A DNA stretch of 64,000 nt from Trichothermofontia sichuanensis B231 (GTDB taxonomy: Bacteria; Cyanobacteriota; Cyanobacteriia; B231), in assembly GCF_026240635.1 (NCBI RefSeq), contig NZ_CP110848.1:374501-438500 (forward strand), read 5' to 3'. Shown in pieces: positions 42,815-51,833 of this stretch; position 1 is the first letter of the stretch; each line of letters opens with the position of its first letter. Made by a program: the position numbers and the translations under genes. The notes below the pieces were generated by a model. That model ran no database searches and was not told where the DNA came from. It worked only from the letters and a program-made list of their open reading frames with translations.

Positions 42815-43315
42815 TCAGTCATTGGCCCCGAACCCTTCATGGAAGGTTACAATTCCCTTGGGCACGGCTTCGGTAAATGGCAACGCCAGGAACACGGACG
42901 CTGGGACATCTTCATGAACTAGGTCTGGATAATTTTGAAACCCAAATCGGGTGTAGTAATTCGGATCACCGACTAGACAACACCCCTGGGCGCTCAACTG
43001 TTTTAACTCCGCTAGTCTCGTCTGAATTAAGGCTTTCCCAATGCCTTGTTTTTGATAATCTGGCAACACGGAAATTGGGCCAAGACCATACCAGTGCTGG
43101 GAGCCGTCCGCAATCGTTACGGGTGAAAAGGCCACATGACCCACAACCTGTTCGTGCATTTCCGCAACCAGCGAGAGGGTGAGTGCGCCCGCCCGACGCA
43201 GGGCATTGATAATAAATTGCTCGGTGTGTTGACTGATCGCCAGGGTCCGGAAGGCTGCGATCGTTACTGCCGCGATCGTGTCAATGTCTGAAGGCGTTTC
43301 CCGTCGGATCAGCAT
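42815..43315 (-). CDS. GNAT-family N-acetyltransferase
   Basis: Protein of 166 aa. The acetyl-CoA loop QKQGIGKALI (motif A, QxxGxG/A) follows LGPISVLPDY, and the C-terminal part has GDPNYYTRFGFQNYPDL. This resembles YhbS-type acetyltransferases; the substrate is unknown. It lies between aroK (35 bp upstream) and ribD (23 bp downstream), all on the minus strand. Confidence 0.9.
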   Translation of the reverse strand: MLIRRETPSDIDTIAAVTIAAFRTLAISQHTEQFIINALRRAGALTLSLVAEMHEQVVGHVAFSPVTIADGSQHWYGLGPISVLPDYQKQGIGKALIQTRLAELKQLSAQGCCLVGDPNYYTRFGFQNYPDLVHEDVPASVFLALPFTEAVPKGIVTFHEGFGAND

Positions 43316-43350
43316 TTAATCTCACCGTTTATGGTTATTACCGTTGACAA

Positions 43351-43938
43351 TCACTCTTCCAGCGCAGGACTACGCTTGCTAGCACTAGCTGGTTTCAAGA
43401 CACGGGGAATATCGGCCAAAAGTTGGGCCACGATCGCGTCCGGAGTCGCAGCGGGGGCGACGGCAACGCGGAGATCGGCTTGGGCGTAGAGGTGCGATCG
43501 TTGCTCCAACAGGGTTCGCAACCGGGCAATTGGGTCAGTACCATTGGCCAGTAGGGGGCGGGTTGTATCCGCTTGCAAGCGTTGGGCCAACTCCGACACA
43601 GGCACATCCAGCCAGATCACCACTCCCTGTTGCAGATAGCTCCAGTTGTGCCGAGCCAGGACAATGCCGCCCCCCGTCGCAATCACCGATCGCGTGTAGA
43701 CGCTTAACTCAGCCAGTACCTGCGTCTCTAGCGCCCGGAAACTAGCCTCCCCTTCTTGCTGGAAAATTTCCGTGATCGGTTGTTGTTTGACCCGCTCGAT
43801 CAAAATATCCGTGTCAAAGAAACGATATTGCAAACGCTGAGCCAAGAGGTGACCAACTGTACTTTTCCCGGCTCCCATCATCCCAATCAAGTATAAATTA
43901 ATGCCCTTGAGGCGTTGTTCGAGTTCAGCGTCCGTCAC
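43351..43938 (-). CDS. aroK: Shikimate kinase
   Basis: Protein of 195 aa. Walker A is GMMGAGKSTVGHLLAQRL; shikimate-binding motifs FFDTD and the VIATGGGIVL loop are present, as is LARRxxxDxTRPLL-like sequence (LQADTTRPLLANG). It phosphorylates shikimate in aromatic amino acid synthesis. First gene of the aroK-GNAT-ribD unit. Confidence 0.95.
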   Translation of the reverse strand: MTDAELEQRLKGINLYLIGMMGAGKSTVGHLLAQRLQYRFFDTDILIERVKQQPITEIFQQEGEASFRALETQVLAELSVYTRSVIATGGGIVLARHNWSYLQQGVVIWLDVPVSELAQRLQADTTRPLLANGTDPIARLRTLLEQRSHLYAQADLRVAVAPAATPDAIVAQLLADIPRVLKPASASKRSPALEE

Positions 43939-44070
43939 TGGTTTACTATCCGTCGAAGTCTCTCATCACCATAGCAAAGGAAAAAGGAGAAAGGAAAACG
44001 GAAACAAGGGGGAGTTAGAAAAATGTTTACCCTTTGCCTATTTACCTTTGCCTTGGCCCCGATTGTCTAG

Positions 44071-44094
44071 TCCATTGTCCAGTCCATTGTCCAG
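44071..44094. repeat. 12-bp perfect tandem duplication
   Basis: TCCATTGTCCAG twice (44071-44082, 44083-44094), between aroK and the amidohydrolase gene. Confidence 0.85.
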
Positions 44095-44190
44095 TTGCGA
44101 TCTACGCGAAACAATGAAGAAGATAGGAATCAGGGAAGACACGAGGGTGGGCACGAGGTAGGACCCGTGCCAAGGCCATCCATCAATCAA

Positions 44191-44214
44191 ACGCGACCAC
44201 ACACGCGACCACAC
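44191..44214. repeat. 12-bp perfect tandem duplication before a start codon
   Basis: ACGCGACCACAC twice (44191-44202, 44203-44214), ending four bases before the ATG at 44219. It occupies the place where a ribosome-binding site would be; none is evident. Confidence 0.85.
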
Positions 44215-44218
44215 AATT

Positions 44219-45466
44219 ATGCTTTTATCTGCTACACCGATTCCCGTGGAGAGCGCCACGCGCATTGCGCCCAAGGTGGCGGCTCAAATCCGACCTGAAA
44301 TCCAGGCCTTGCACCCGCAACTGGTCACTTGGCGTCGGCAACTGCACCAAAATCCAGAGCTGGGGTTTCGGGAAGAACAAACTGCGGCATTGATTACCCA
44401 CTGCCTGGAATCCTGGGGGATTGACTACCAGACGGGCATTGCCAAAACTGGGATTGTTGCGACGATCGCGAGTACTCGACCCGGGCCGGTCCTGGCCATT
44501 CGGGCCGATATGGACGGTCTGCCGATCCAGGAACTGAATGAGGTTCCCTATCGCTCCCAACGGGCAGGGGTGATGCACGCCTGTGGCCATGATGGTCATG
44601 TGGCAATCGCTCTGGGAACCGTTTATTACCTGTCACAGCATCGGGATGATTTCGTCGGCACCGTTAAGATCCTGTTCCAACCCGCCGAGGAGGGGCCGGG
44701 TGGTGCCAAGCCGATGATTGAAGCTGGCGTCCTGGAAAATCCCAGGGTGAACAATATCATTGGGCTACATCTGTGGAATAATCTGCCCCTGGGAACCGTG
44801 GGGGTACGCGCTGGTGCCCAAATGGCCGGGGTTGAAACCTTCCACTGCACCCTGAAGGGCAAGGGGGGACATGGGGCCATTCCCCACCAGACGATCGATG
44901 CGATCGTCGTCGGTGCTCAGATCATCAACGCCCTGCAAACGATCGTGGCTCGCAATGTCAACCCACTGGAGTCTGCCGTAGTGACCATCGGCGAATTTCA
45001 TGCCGGGAGTGCCCACAACGTGATTGCCGATTCAGCCTACCTCAGCGGCACCATTCGGTACTTTAACCCCGCCTTTAAGGGGTTTTTCTATCAACGGATC
45101 GACAGCATTATTAAGGGGGTCTGTCAATGTCACGGGGCCAGCTATGACCTGAATTACTGGGAGCAGTATCCGCCGCTGGTTAATAATGCGCAAATGGTGG
45201 ATCTGGTGCGATCGGTGGCTGAACAGGTAGTGGAAACCCCCGCTGGGGTGGTACCGGAGTGTCAAACCATGGCGGCGGAGGATATGGCCTTTTTCCTGCA
45301 AGCCGTCCCCGGTTGCTACTTTTTCTTGGGATCAGCCAATTTGGAGCAGGGGTCGGCCTATCCTCACCATCATCCCCGTTTTGACTTTGATGAAAGTGTG
45401 TTGAGCATGGGTGTGGAGATGTTTGTTCGCTGTGTGGAAGTCTACGGTCATCGGTTTAGCCCCTAG
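44219..45466 (+). CDS. M20-family amidohydrolase
   Basis: Protein of 415 aa of the M20D group (hippurate/IAA-amino-acid hydrolase type). Metal-binding motifs are MHACGHDGHVAIAL, QPAEEGPGGAKPMIEAG and the C-terminal HHPRFDFDE. The dimerisation (lid) domain begins VRAGAQMAGVETFHCTLKGK. It would hydrolyse N-acyl amino acids or similar amides; the natural substrate is not known. Its last four bases overlap the end of lpxB, which runs the other way. Confidence 0.9.
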   Translation: MLLSATPIPVESATRIAPKVAAQIRPEIQALHPQLVTWRRQLHQNPELGFREEQTAALITHCLESWGIDYQTGIAKTGIVATIASTRPGPVLAIRADMDGLPIQELNEVPYRSQRAGVMHACGHDGHVAIALGTVYYLSQHRDDFVGTVKILFQPAEEGPGGAKPMIEAGVLENPRVNNIIGLHLWNNLPLGTVGVRAGAQMAGVETFHCTLKGKGGHGAIPHQTIDAIVVGAQIINALQTIVARNVNPLESAVVTIGEFHAGSAHNVIADSAYLSGTIRYFNPAFKGFFYQRIDSIIKGVCQCHGASYDLNYWEQYPPLVNNAQMVDLVRSVAEQVVETPAGVVPECQTMAAEDMAFFLQAVPGCYFFLGSANLEQGSAYPHHHPRFDFDESVLSMGVEMFVRCVEVYGHRFSP

Positions 45467-46722
45467 CTTGACAACGTCTTGGGTGCATCTCGACCGGTCG
45501 TGGCTAATGCCCAAATTGCCTGAGCTGCCCGATCGCATACCCCCACTTCCCCCAGGGCTGCTCGCATTCGTCGATAGTCGGCCTGCATCCGTTGCCGCCG
45601 TTCCGGGTTTAGCAGTAAATCTAAGCTCACCTGGGCGATCGCGTCGGGGGTGGCCTGATCCTGGAGTAGTTCCGGCACGATCGGTTTCATCTCGACCAGA
45701 TTCGGTGGTGACATAAAGGGAATCGAAAAGCGTAACAAATGACGGGCCACCCACGCTGTCACAGGGCTGACTCGATACAACACGACCTGGGGCACCCCCA
45801 GCAGAGCTAATTCCAGGTTTACGGTTCCCGATTTGGTAATGGCTAGGTCAGCCGCCGCCAGAATTGCTTCCGTTTGGCCCGATCGCACGGTGGCCCGCAG
45901 ACCATACTGGGTGATTGCGGCTTCAATGGCGGGACGGTAGCGTTCTAGGGAAAGGGGAATCCAGAATTGGGGGAAATCGGGCGGGCAGGAGGCCGAAGCA
46001 GGCCCTTGCCGCTGTGCTAGGGCTGCTTGCACCTGTTGGGCAGCGGCAAACATAACGGGTAATAGGTAACGCACTTCCTGGGGGCGGGAGGCGGGCAGGA
46101 GTGCGATCAGCGGCTGATCGTCGGGAACCCCCAGTTCAGCCCGGGCGGCGGCACGGCTAGGAAAACTGGACAGGCGATCGAGGAGGGGATGCCCCACCCA
46201 AGTGACGTTAGCGCCCTTGCGTGCGTAGTAGCGGGCCTCTTCGGGAAAGACGGCCAGGAGGCGATCGGTGAACTTGACGATCGCGTTGGTGTTGCTCTCC
46301 CCCAGGGACCAGACCCACTCCTGGGGAGCAATGTAGTAGACGATGGGTACGTCCGGAAAGCGTTGCCGGATCGCCCGCCCCATCCCCAAATTCGGCCCCA
46401 GGTAGTCAATCAAGACCACCACATCGGGAGGGCATTCCTTGAGCGCTGCCAGAACCCGCCGTTGAACGCGAATCGTGGGTAGGACAAAGGGCAAGGATTC
46501 CAAAATTCCAACGGACCCGATCGCGCTGGTATCGGCCAACAGCGTTGCCCCTGCCTGCGCCATCCGTTCCCCTCCCATCGCCTGGATCGCGATCGCCTGT
46601 CCTTGGGCCGTCGCCTGACGTTGAAGCGCGGCCACCAACAGGGCACCCTGGAGGTCACCCGACACCTCCCCCGTACTGATGAAAACGCGTAAGGGGGAGG
46701 CTAGGTTAGCAGAACCGGGCAT
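45463..46722 (-). CDS. lpxB: Lipid-A-disaccharide synthase
   Basis: Protein of 419 aa, GT19 family. It opens RVFISTGEVSGDLQGALLVA, the LpxB nucleotide-sugar signature, and also has IDYLGPNLGMGRAIRQRFPD, YYIAPQEWVWSLGE and ADLAITKSGTVNLELALLGV. It joins UDP-diacylglucosamine and lipid X in lipid A assembly for the outer membrane. The usual neighbours lpxA, lpxC and fabZ are absent here. It overlaps the amidohydrolase gene tail to tail by four bases. Confidence 0.94.
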   Translation of the reverse strand: MPGSANLASPLRVFISTGEVSGDLQGALLVAALQRQATAQGQAIAIQAMGGERMAQAGATLLADTSAIGSVGILESLPFVLPTIRVQRRVLAALKECPPDVVVLIDYLGPNLGMGRAIRQRFPDVPIVYYIAPQEWVWSLGESNTNAIVKFTDRLLAVFPEEARYYARKGANVTWVGHPLLDRLSSFPSRAAARAELGVPDDQPLIALLPASRPQEVRYLLPVMFAAAQQVQAALAQRQGPASASCPPDFPQFWIPLSLERYRPAIEAAITQYGLRATVRSGQTEAILAAADLAITKSGTVNLELALLGVPQVVLYRVSPVTAWVARHLLRFSIPFMSPPNLVEMKPIVPELLQDQATPDAIAQVSLDLLLNPERRQRMQADYRRMRAALGEVGVCDRAAQAIWALATTGRDAPKTLSS

Positions 46723-46911
46723 AGGTAAAGGGGGGAGGCAACGGTGGCTAAGCGGGAGAATCAGGGAAAAGCCAGGAATAGGCTAGGGCGAATGCCAATG
46801 TCCTGGAATGATGAGTTGCAAACTGATCGGTAAACTCATTATAGGTTTCGATATGGGTTTCGATCGGCGCTGCACCCGGCGTAGGCCCCCCGTGTAAATC
46901 CCGTGTCAATA

Positions 46912-46936
46912 CAGTTGGACTAGCCAGTTGGACTAG
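46912..46936. repeat. 12-bp duplicated sequence
   Basis: CAGTTGGACTAG occurs at 46912-46923 and 46925-46936, separated by one C; 30 bp upstream of the Rpn-family gene. Confidence 0.8.
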
Positions 46937-46966
46937 ACTAGGGCACATCCTGTCGCCCGTCTTAGC

Positions 46967-47821
46967 ATGTCCTTTGACAACCTCTGCAAACTCCTCGCGG
47001 AAAAATATCCCGATCGCATCGCGGCGTGGATTCTCGGCGAGGCCCCCCAACCCGTAAGCATCCTCAAAACCGAACTCAGTACTGAACCCCTCCGGGCTGA
47101 CGCCGTGGTGTTCCTCCGCACCCGAAACCGGATTTTGCACCTAGAGTTCCAAACCCTGCTTAAGTCTGACCCACCCCTGCCCCTGCGGATGCTGGACTAT
47201 TGGGTGCGCCTGTACCGCCGCTATCGGCTGCCCGTCACCCAGGTGGTGGTTTTGCTGTTGCCCCCGCCAGAAGATACGGTGATCGAAACTCGCTTTGCTT
47301 TTGAGGGAACCGTCCATCCCTATCGGGTGCTCTGTCTTTGGGAGCAAGACCCTCGCCCTCTACTGGCCGATCCGGCCCTATTACCGTTTGCGGTTCTGGT
47401 AAACCGCCCTGATCCAGAGCAGTGGCTAACCCAAATTGCCCAACGGGTGCATCAGCTAGAATCAGAGCCAGAACGGCAACAAGTCTCCGCTTACGTCCAG
47501 TTGTTAGCTGGCTTAAAATTCGACAAGAGGTTAATCCGTCAGATTTTCCGGGAGGGGATTATGCGAGAGTCTGTTATCTATCAGGAGATTTTCCAGGAGG
47601 GGGAACTCAGGGGTCGTCAGGAAGGTCGTCAGGAAGGTCGTCAGGAAGAGGCAGTGGCGTTGATTCTGCGGATATTGATCCACCGCTTCGGGGAAGTTCC
47701 GGCCTCGGTGCAAGCCTGGGTTCGACAGTTAACGGTCGAGCAATTGGAGGCGCTGGTCGATCGCGCTTTAACGGTTCCTACGCTCGTGGATCTAGTCGAT
47801 TCCAGTTGTCAGCATTCTTAG
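46967..47821 (+). CDS. Rpn-family PD-(D/E)XK nuclease, DUF4351 C-terminus (copy 2)
   Basis: Protein of 284 aa, very similar to the protein at 21098-21979 over its whole length (for example MSFDNLCKLLAEKYPDRIAA versus MSFDNLCKLIAEKHPDRIAA). The active-site strand is RILHLEFQTLLKSD. The spacer has three exact GRQE units encoded by a 12-bp DNA repeat (47611-47646), fewer words than the other copy. The C-terminal DUF4351-like region is ALILRILIHRFGEVPASVQ. Members of this family form large paralog sets in cyanobacteria; the role is unproven. Confidence 0.86.
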   Translation: MSFDNLCKLLAEKYPDRIAAWILGEAPQPVSILKTELSTEPLRADAVVFLRTRNRILHLEFQTLLKSDPPLPLRMLDYWVRLYRRYRLPVTQVVVLLLPPPEDTVIETRFAFEGTVHPYRVLCLWEQDPRPLLADPALLPFAVLVNRPDPEQWLTQIAQRVHQLESEPERQQVSAYVQLLAGLKFDKRLIRQIFREGIMRESVIYQEIFQEGELRGRQEGRQEGRQEEAVALILRILIHRFGEVPASVQAWVRQLTVEQLEALVDRALTVPTLVDLVDSSCQHS

Positions 47822-48002
47822 AAAACTTGACGCCTGAGAATGCCTGACGATAGAGGGCGCAACCGAGCGGGCAACGCCAATGTTTGCGAGGTTGAGGACT
47901 ACTTGCCGCCAACACACTGGCAGCAGCCATCGGCCCTTGGGGCACCCCCCCAGCCAGGAGGGCACGCTATGATAGGATGCGTGTTGATTTTTGTTAAGCA
48001 AG

Positions 48003-49469
48003 CCTGTGCTTCTTTTACCTGCAACATCGCAGCAATGGCGAGATAGCCGTAATCATCTGGTGAAACGGCTGTTATTGGGCAACCAGCCCAGCCTGGAACT
48101 GATGGCAATCCTAGTGGTCTACTTCGTCGAGGGGATTTTGGGTCTGGCCCGTCTGGCTGTGAGTTTTTTCCTCAAGGATGATTTGGGCCTGGGACCGGCC
48201 CACGTATCGGCCCTGATGGGGGTAGCGGCCTTGCCCTGGATGGTCAAACCATTCCTGGGGTTTGTGTCGGATGGCTTACCCCTGTTCGGCTATCGTCGCC
48301 GATCGTACCTGCTGCTCTCCGGGATCTTGGGTGCCCTGGCCTGGGTGGCAATGGCCACGATCGTGCAGACAGCGACCACGGCCATGCTGGCGATCGCCCT
48401 GGCTTCATTATCGATCGCAATCAGTGATGTGATTGCCGATTCACTGGTGGTTGAACGGGCACGCCGGGAGGCGCTTGCCCAGGTGGGATCGCTGCAATCC
48501 CTCTGCTGGGGCACAACAGCGTTGGGTGGACTGACCACCGCCTACCTCAGTGGTTGGCTGCTGGAGCACCTGACGACGCAAACAGTCTTCCTGATTACTG
48601 CCTCATTTCCCCTGCTGGTGTCCTTAATTGCGGGGTTGATCCAGGAGGCACCCACCCTGGAAACGGCTAGCTTCAGTCGCATTCGTCAGCAGGTGAGCCA
48701 GCTTCGGGAAGCTGTGACCCAACCGAGCATCTGGCTGCCCACAGCGTTTCTCTTTATCTGGCAGGCGACACCCACCGCTGATGCAGCCTTTTTCTTCTTC
48801 AGTACCAATGCTCTGGGATTTGAGCCAGAGTTTCTGGGTCGGGTCCGCTTGGTCACCAGCATTGCGGCCCTGATTGGGGTCTGGATCTTCCAGCGGTTCC
48901 TGAAAACCGTCCCCTTTCGGGTGATTTTTGGGTGGTCTACGGTGTTATCAGCGGTGTTGGGGATGACGATGTTGATCCTGGTAACCCACACCAATCGGGT
49001 GCTGGGGATCGACGATCGCTGGTTCAGTCTTGGCGACAGCCTGGTGCTAACGGTGATGGGCCAGATCGCCTATATGCCGGTCCTCGTCCTGGCGGCCCGG
49101 TTATGTCCCCCAGGGATCGAAGCCACCCTCTTTGCCCTGCTGATGTCGGTAACGAACCTAGCCTCGGTTCTCTCCTATGAAACGGGAGCGCTGTTGATGC
49201 AGGGGTTGGGGATTTCGGAGCATAATTTCGATCGCCTCTGGCTTTTGGTGGTCATTGCCAACCTCAGTACCCTCCTGCCCCTGCCGTTTTTGCGCTGGTT
49301 ACCCGCTGCTAATGCCCAAATCCATACTGCCCCGGCTTCACCCCCTACGTCGGCGATCGGGGAGGCATCATCGACCACCGCCCTGAGTGAAGGTAGCTCA
49401 TCGCCACTGGATCGCCCCAGCGCGTCTCCCGCTGCTTCCCCAACTGCGGAACTGATGATGACGGACTGA
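48003..49469 (+). CDS. BT1/folate-biopterin transporter family MFS protein
   Basis: About 488 aa with 12 predicted membrane segments. The signature block VVYFVEGILGLARLAVSFFL, then LKDDLGLGPAHVSALMGVAA and PFLGFVSDGLPLFGYRRRSY, matches the BT1 family; the Synechocystis member slr0642 transports folate. The Ser/Ala/Pro-rich C-terminal tail (about 440-488) is poorly conserved. The start is uncertain: GTG 48003, TTG 47991 and an internal ATG 48102 are all in frame, and the ATG would lose conserved residues before the first helix. Confidence 0.88.
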   Translation, partial: PVLLLPATSQQWRDSRNHLVKRLLLGNQPSLELMAILVVYFVEGILGLARLAVSFFLKDDLGLGPAHVSALMGVAALPWMVKPFLGFVSDGLPLFGYRRRSYLLLSGILGALAWVAMATIVQTATTAMLAIALASLSIAISDVIADSLVVERARREALAQVGSLQSLCWGTTALGGLTTAYLSGWLLEHLTTQTVFLITASFPLLVSLIAGLIQEAPTLETASFSRIRQQVSQLREAVTQPSIWLPTAFLFIWQATPTADAAFFFFSTNALGFEPEFLGRVRLVTSIAALIGVWIFQRFLKTVPFRVIFGWSTVLSAVLGMTMLILVTHTNRVLGIDDRWFSLGDSLVLTVMGQIAYMPVLVLAARLCPPGIEATLFALLMSVTNLASVLSYETGALLMQGLGISEHNFDRLWLLVVIANLSTLLPLPFLRWLPAANAQIHTAPASPPTSAIGEASSTTALSEGSSSPLDRPSASPAASPTAELMMTD

Positions 49470-49512
49470 GGGCGGACTGATTCAAAATTCAAAAATTAAA
49501 TTAACCATTGGT

Positions 49513-51000
49513 ATGACCCAGACTGCGATTCCCCATCTGACGAACCCATCCTATCGCCACGAAGACTGGCTCCGGGGCTACGAATCTCAACCCCAGGAGT
49601 TTGACTATTGGATTGAGGAGATTGAAGGAGAACTGCCCCCCGATCTGCATGGCACTTTTTTCCGCAATGGTCCCGGTCTGCTGGCAGTGAACGGTCAACC
49701 GTTGCACCATCCCTTTGATGGCGATGGCATGATTTCGGCGATTAGTTTTACTGGGGAAGGGGTTCACTACCGTAATCGCTATGTGCGCACGGCTGGGTTT
49801 TGCCAGGAGCAAGCCGCTGGGAAAATTCTCTACCGGGGGGTTTTTGGGACTCGTAAACCGGGGGGGTGGTTGGCCAATGCTTTTGACCTGCGGTTTAAAA
49901 ATATTGCCAATACCCATGTGATCTATTGGGGGGGTAAATTGCTGGCCCTGTGGGAAGGGGGGGAACCCCACCGGCTCGATCCGGCTACCCTAGAAACCCT
50001 GGGCGTAGAAACCTTTGACGGGCAACTGACGCCACCTGTCTTCGCTGCCCATCCCCACCTTGATCCGGCTTCCCCCGCAGATGGCGGTCAGCCCTGTCTG
50101 GTGAATTTTGCCGTAGCCAGCGGGTTATCGACGACGTTGAAGCTCTATGAGTTAGATCAGTCGGCGCGGATTGTGCGGCAGACAACCTACCCCATTTCCG
50201 GCTTTGCGTTCATGCATGACTTTGCGATTACGCCTAGCTACGGGATCTTTTTCCAAACGCCAACGACGATGCAAGGGTTGCCCTATGTGTTGGGACTACG
50301 ATCGCCCGCCGAATGTATTCGCTTTCAACCCGATCGCCCGACGCGGGTAATCCTCCTACCCCGGCCTGGGGCGATGCCCGCCGATGCCCAGCCGCTCGTC
50401 CTGGAAGCTGACCCTTGCTTTGTTTTCCACCATGCCAATGCGTTTGAGCAGGGGGATGACCTTTGGGTGGATTCCATTTGCTATGCCACATTCCCGTCGT
50501 TGCCACCGGGGACGGATTTCCGTCAGGTGGACTTTAGTGCCCTGCCACCGGGCCAACTCTGGCGTTTCCACATCAATCTGAAAACCCAAAAAGTTACCCA
50601 TGAGGTGTTGCTGGAGCGCTGCTGTGAGTTTCCCAGTCTGCATCCGGCCCAGGTGGGGCGTCCCTATCGCTATCTCTATCTAGGGGCCACCCATGCTCCC
50701 ACCGGAAATGCACCGTTGCAAGCGTTCCTGAAGTTAGATCTGCAAACGGGTGAGCAGCAGGTGTGGAGTGCGGCTCCTAGGGGTTTCGCGGGTGAACCCC
50801 TATTTGTGCCCCGACCAGGGGGAACGGCGGTAGATGATGGGTGGGTGTTGGCGATCGCCTATGACAGTAGCCATCACCGTTCCGATGTGCTGATCTTCGC
50901 GGCACAGGATTTAAGTCAGGGGCCGATCGCCCGTCTCCATTTACGCCACCATATTCCCTTTGGTCTACACGGTAGCTTTACGCCAGAGGTATTTGTCTAA
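49513..51000 (+). CDS. Carotenoid cleavage oxygenase (RPE65 family)
   Basis: Protein of 495 aa. The seven-bladed propeller enzyme binds one iron with four histidines, located in AFMHDFAITPSY, FVFHHANAFEQ, an earlier AAHPHLDP region and the terminal PFGLHGSFTPEVF. The entry motif LPPDLHGTFFRNGPGLLAVN is typical. Cyanobacterial relatives include apocarotenoid 15,15'-oxygenase, which makes retinal; the substrate here is not certain. The start is ATG 49513. It ends two bases before the convergent SAM-hydroxide gene. Confidence 0.92.
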   Translation: MTQTAIPHLTNPSYRHEDWLRGYESQPQEFDYWIEEIEGELPPDLHGTFFRNGPGLLAVNGQPLHHPFDGDGMISAISFTGEGVHYRNRYVRTAGFCQEQAAGKILYRGVFGTRKPGGWLANAFDLRFKNIANTHVIYWGGKLLALWEGGEPHRLDPATLETLGVETFDGQLTPPVFAAHPHLDPASPADGGQPCLVNFAVASGLSTTLKLYELDQSARIVRQTTYPISGFAFMHDFAITPSYGIFFQTPTTMQGLPYVLGLRSPAECIRFQPDRPTRVILLPRPGAMPADAQPLVLEADPCFVFHHANAFEQGDDLWVDSICYATFPSLPPGTDFRQVDFSALPPGQLWRFHINLKTQKVTHEVLLERCCEFPSLHPAQVGRPYRYLYLGATHAPTGNAPLQAFLKLDLQTGEQQVWSAAPRGFAGEPLFVPRPGGTAVDDGWVLAIAYDSSHHRSDVLIFAAQDLSQGPIARLHLRHHIPFGLHGSFTPEVFV

Positions 51001-51002
51001 CG

Positions 51003-51803
51003 CTAGCCAGAGGTCTGCCAAGTAACCGTGATCGTATCGCCCCAAACGGCCTTTAACTGCTGTGCGGCATTCCCCCGATGACAGGCGATCTCCAGCCAGC
51101 CGTGGCTCCCAATTAAGGCCACCAAGCAGCCAGGGGGCACGTCGCTGTAGGTCGTAGCCCTGGGGATAATCTGATCGCGCCAGAGCACTTGCCAGGATTG
51201 CCCCTGAAGAGCGATCGCGGGAATGTTGGTAATGAGATTGCCAAACTGATCGATCGCCTGCACAACTCCCATCACTCCCGTGGAGGTGGCTTGCCAGCCA
51301 GGTAGATCGAGATCGATCAGGCGTTGGGCCGCGATCGGTTCCCCCAACGCCGATAACGGTACCCCGCTGGCTACATGGGCGGCCACGGGGGCAAAGATAT
51401 CTCGCCCGTGGAAGGTCGCACTTGGCTCGGCAACCCGCCAATAGGCTGGATTCGTGAGCGTCACGACTGCTTTAACGGGATACTGCTGAATCACCCCACC
51501 AAAAACCCCGTTATCAGGCCCTACCAACACACTGCCCTCGACCAGTTCGACGGCGATCGCCCGCCGTTGGCTGCCTACCCCCGGATCAACCACCCCAACG
51601 TGCACCGTCCCAGGGGGAAAGTAGGGAAAAGCCGTGAGGAGATGAAAGCGGGCCAGGGCGATCGCCTGAGGGGGAATCTGATGCGTTAGATCAATCACTG
51701 GGATTTGGGGATTAATCCCCGCTATCACCCCTTTCATCACCGCAACGTAACTATCCTGAAGACCAAAGTCCGTCAACAGGGTAATGAGTCGGCAGGGAGA
51801 CAT
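51003..51803 (-). CDS. SAM hydroxide adenosyltransferase (DUF62 family)
   Basis: Protein of 266 aa. The N-terminal domain opens LITLLTDFGLQDSYVAVMKG, with DLTHQIPPQ and VVDPGVGSQRRAIAVE, and the smaller C-terminal barrel has DQFGNLITNIP. The family splits S-adenosylmethionine with water-derived hydroxide to adenosine and methionine and is related to fluorinases. The fluorinase-specific loop was not examined in detail. It is 30 bp downstream of the secreted protein gene on the same strand. Confidence 0.9.
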   Translation of the reverse strand: MSPCRLITLLTDFGLQDSYVAVMKGVIAGINPQIPVIDLTHQIPPQAIALARFHLLTAFPYFPPGTVHVGVVDPGVGSQRRAIAVELVEGSVLVGPDNGVFGGVIQQYPVKAVVTLTNPAYWRVAEPSATFHGRDIFAPVAAHVASGVPLSALGEPIAAQRLIDLDLPGWQATSTGVMGVVQAIDQFGNLITNIPAIALQGQSWQVLWRDQIIPRATTYSDVPPGCLVALIGSHGWLEIACHRGNAAQQLKAVWGDTITVTWQTSG

Positions 51804-51833
51804 GGATACGCTTGACGGTAAAGTAAGGCAGCA

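Noticed and set aside
45463-45466. Four-base overlap of amidohydrolase and lpxB genes as an antisense control
   Set aside because: Tail-to-tail overlaps of a few bases are common and give no evidence of regulation.
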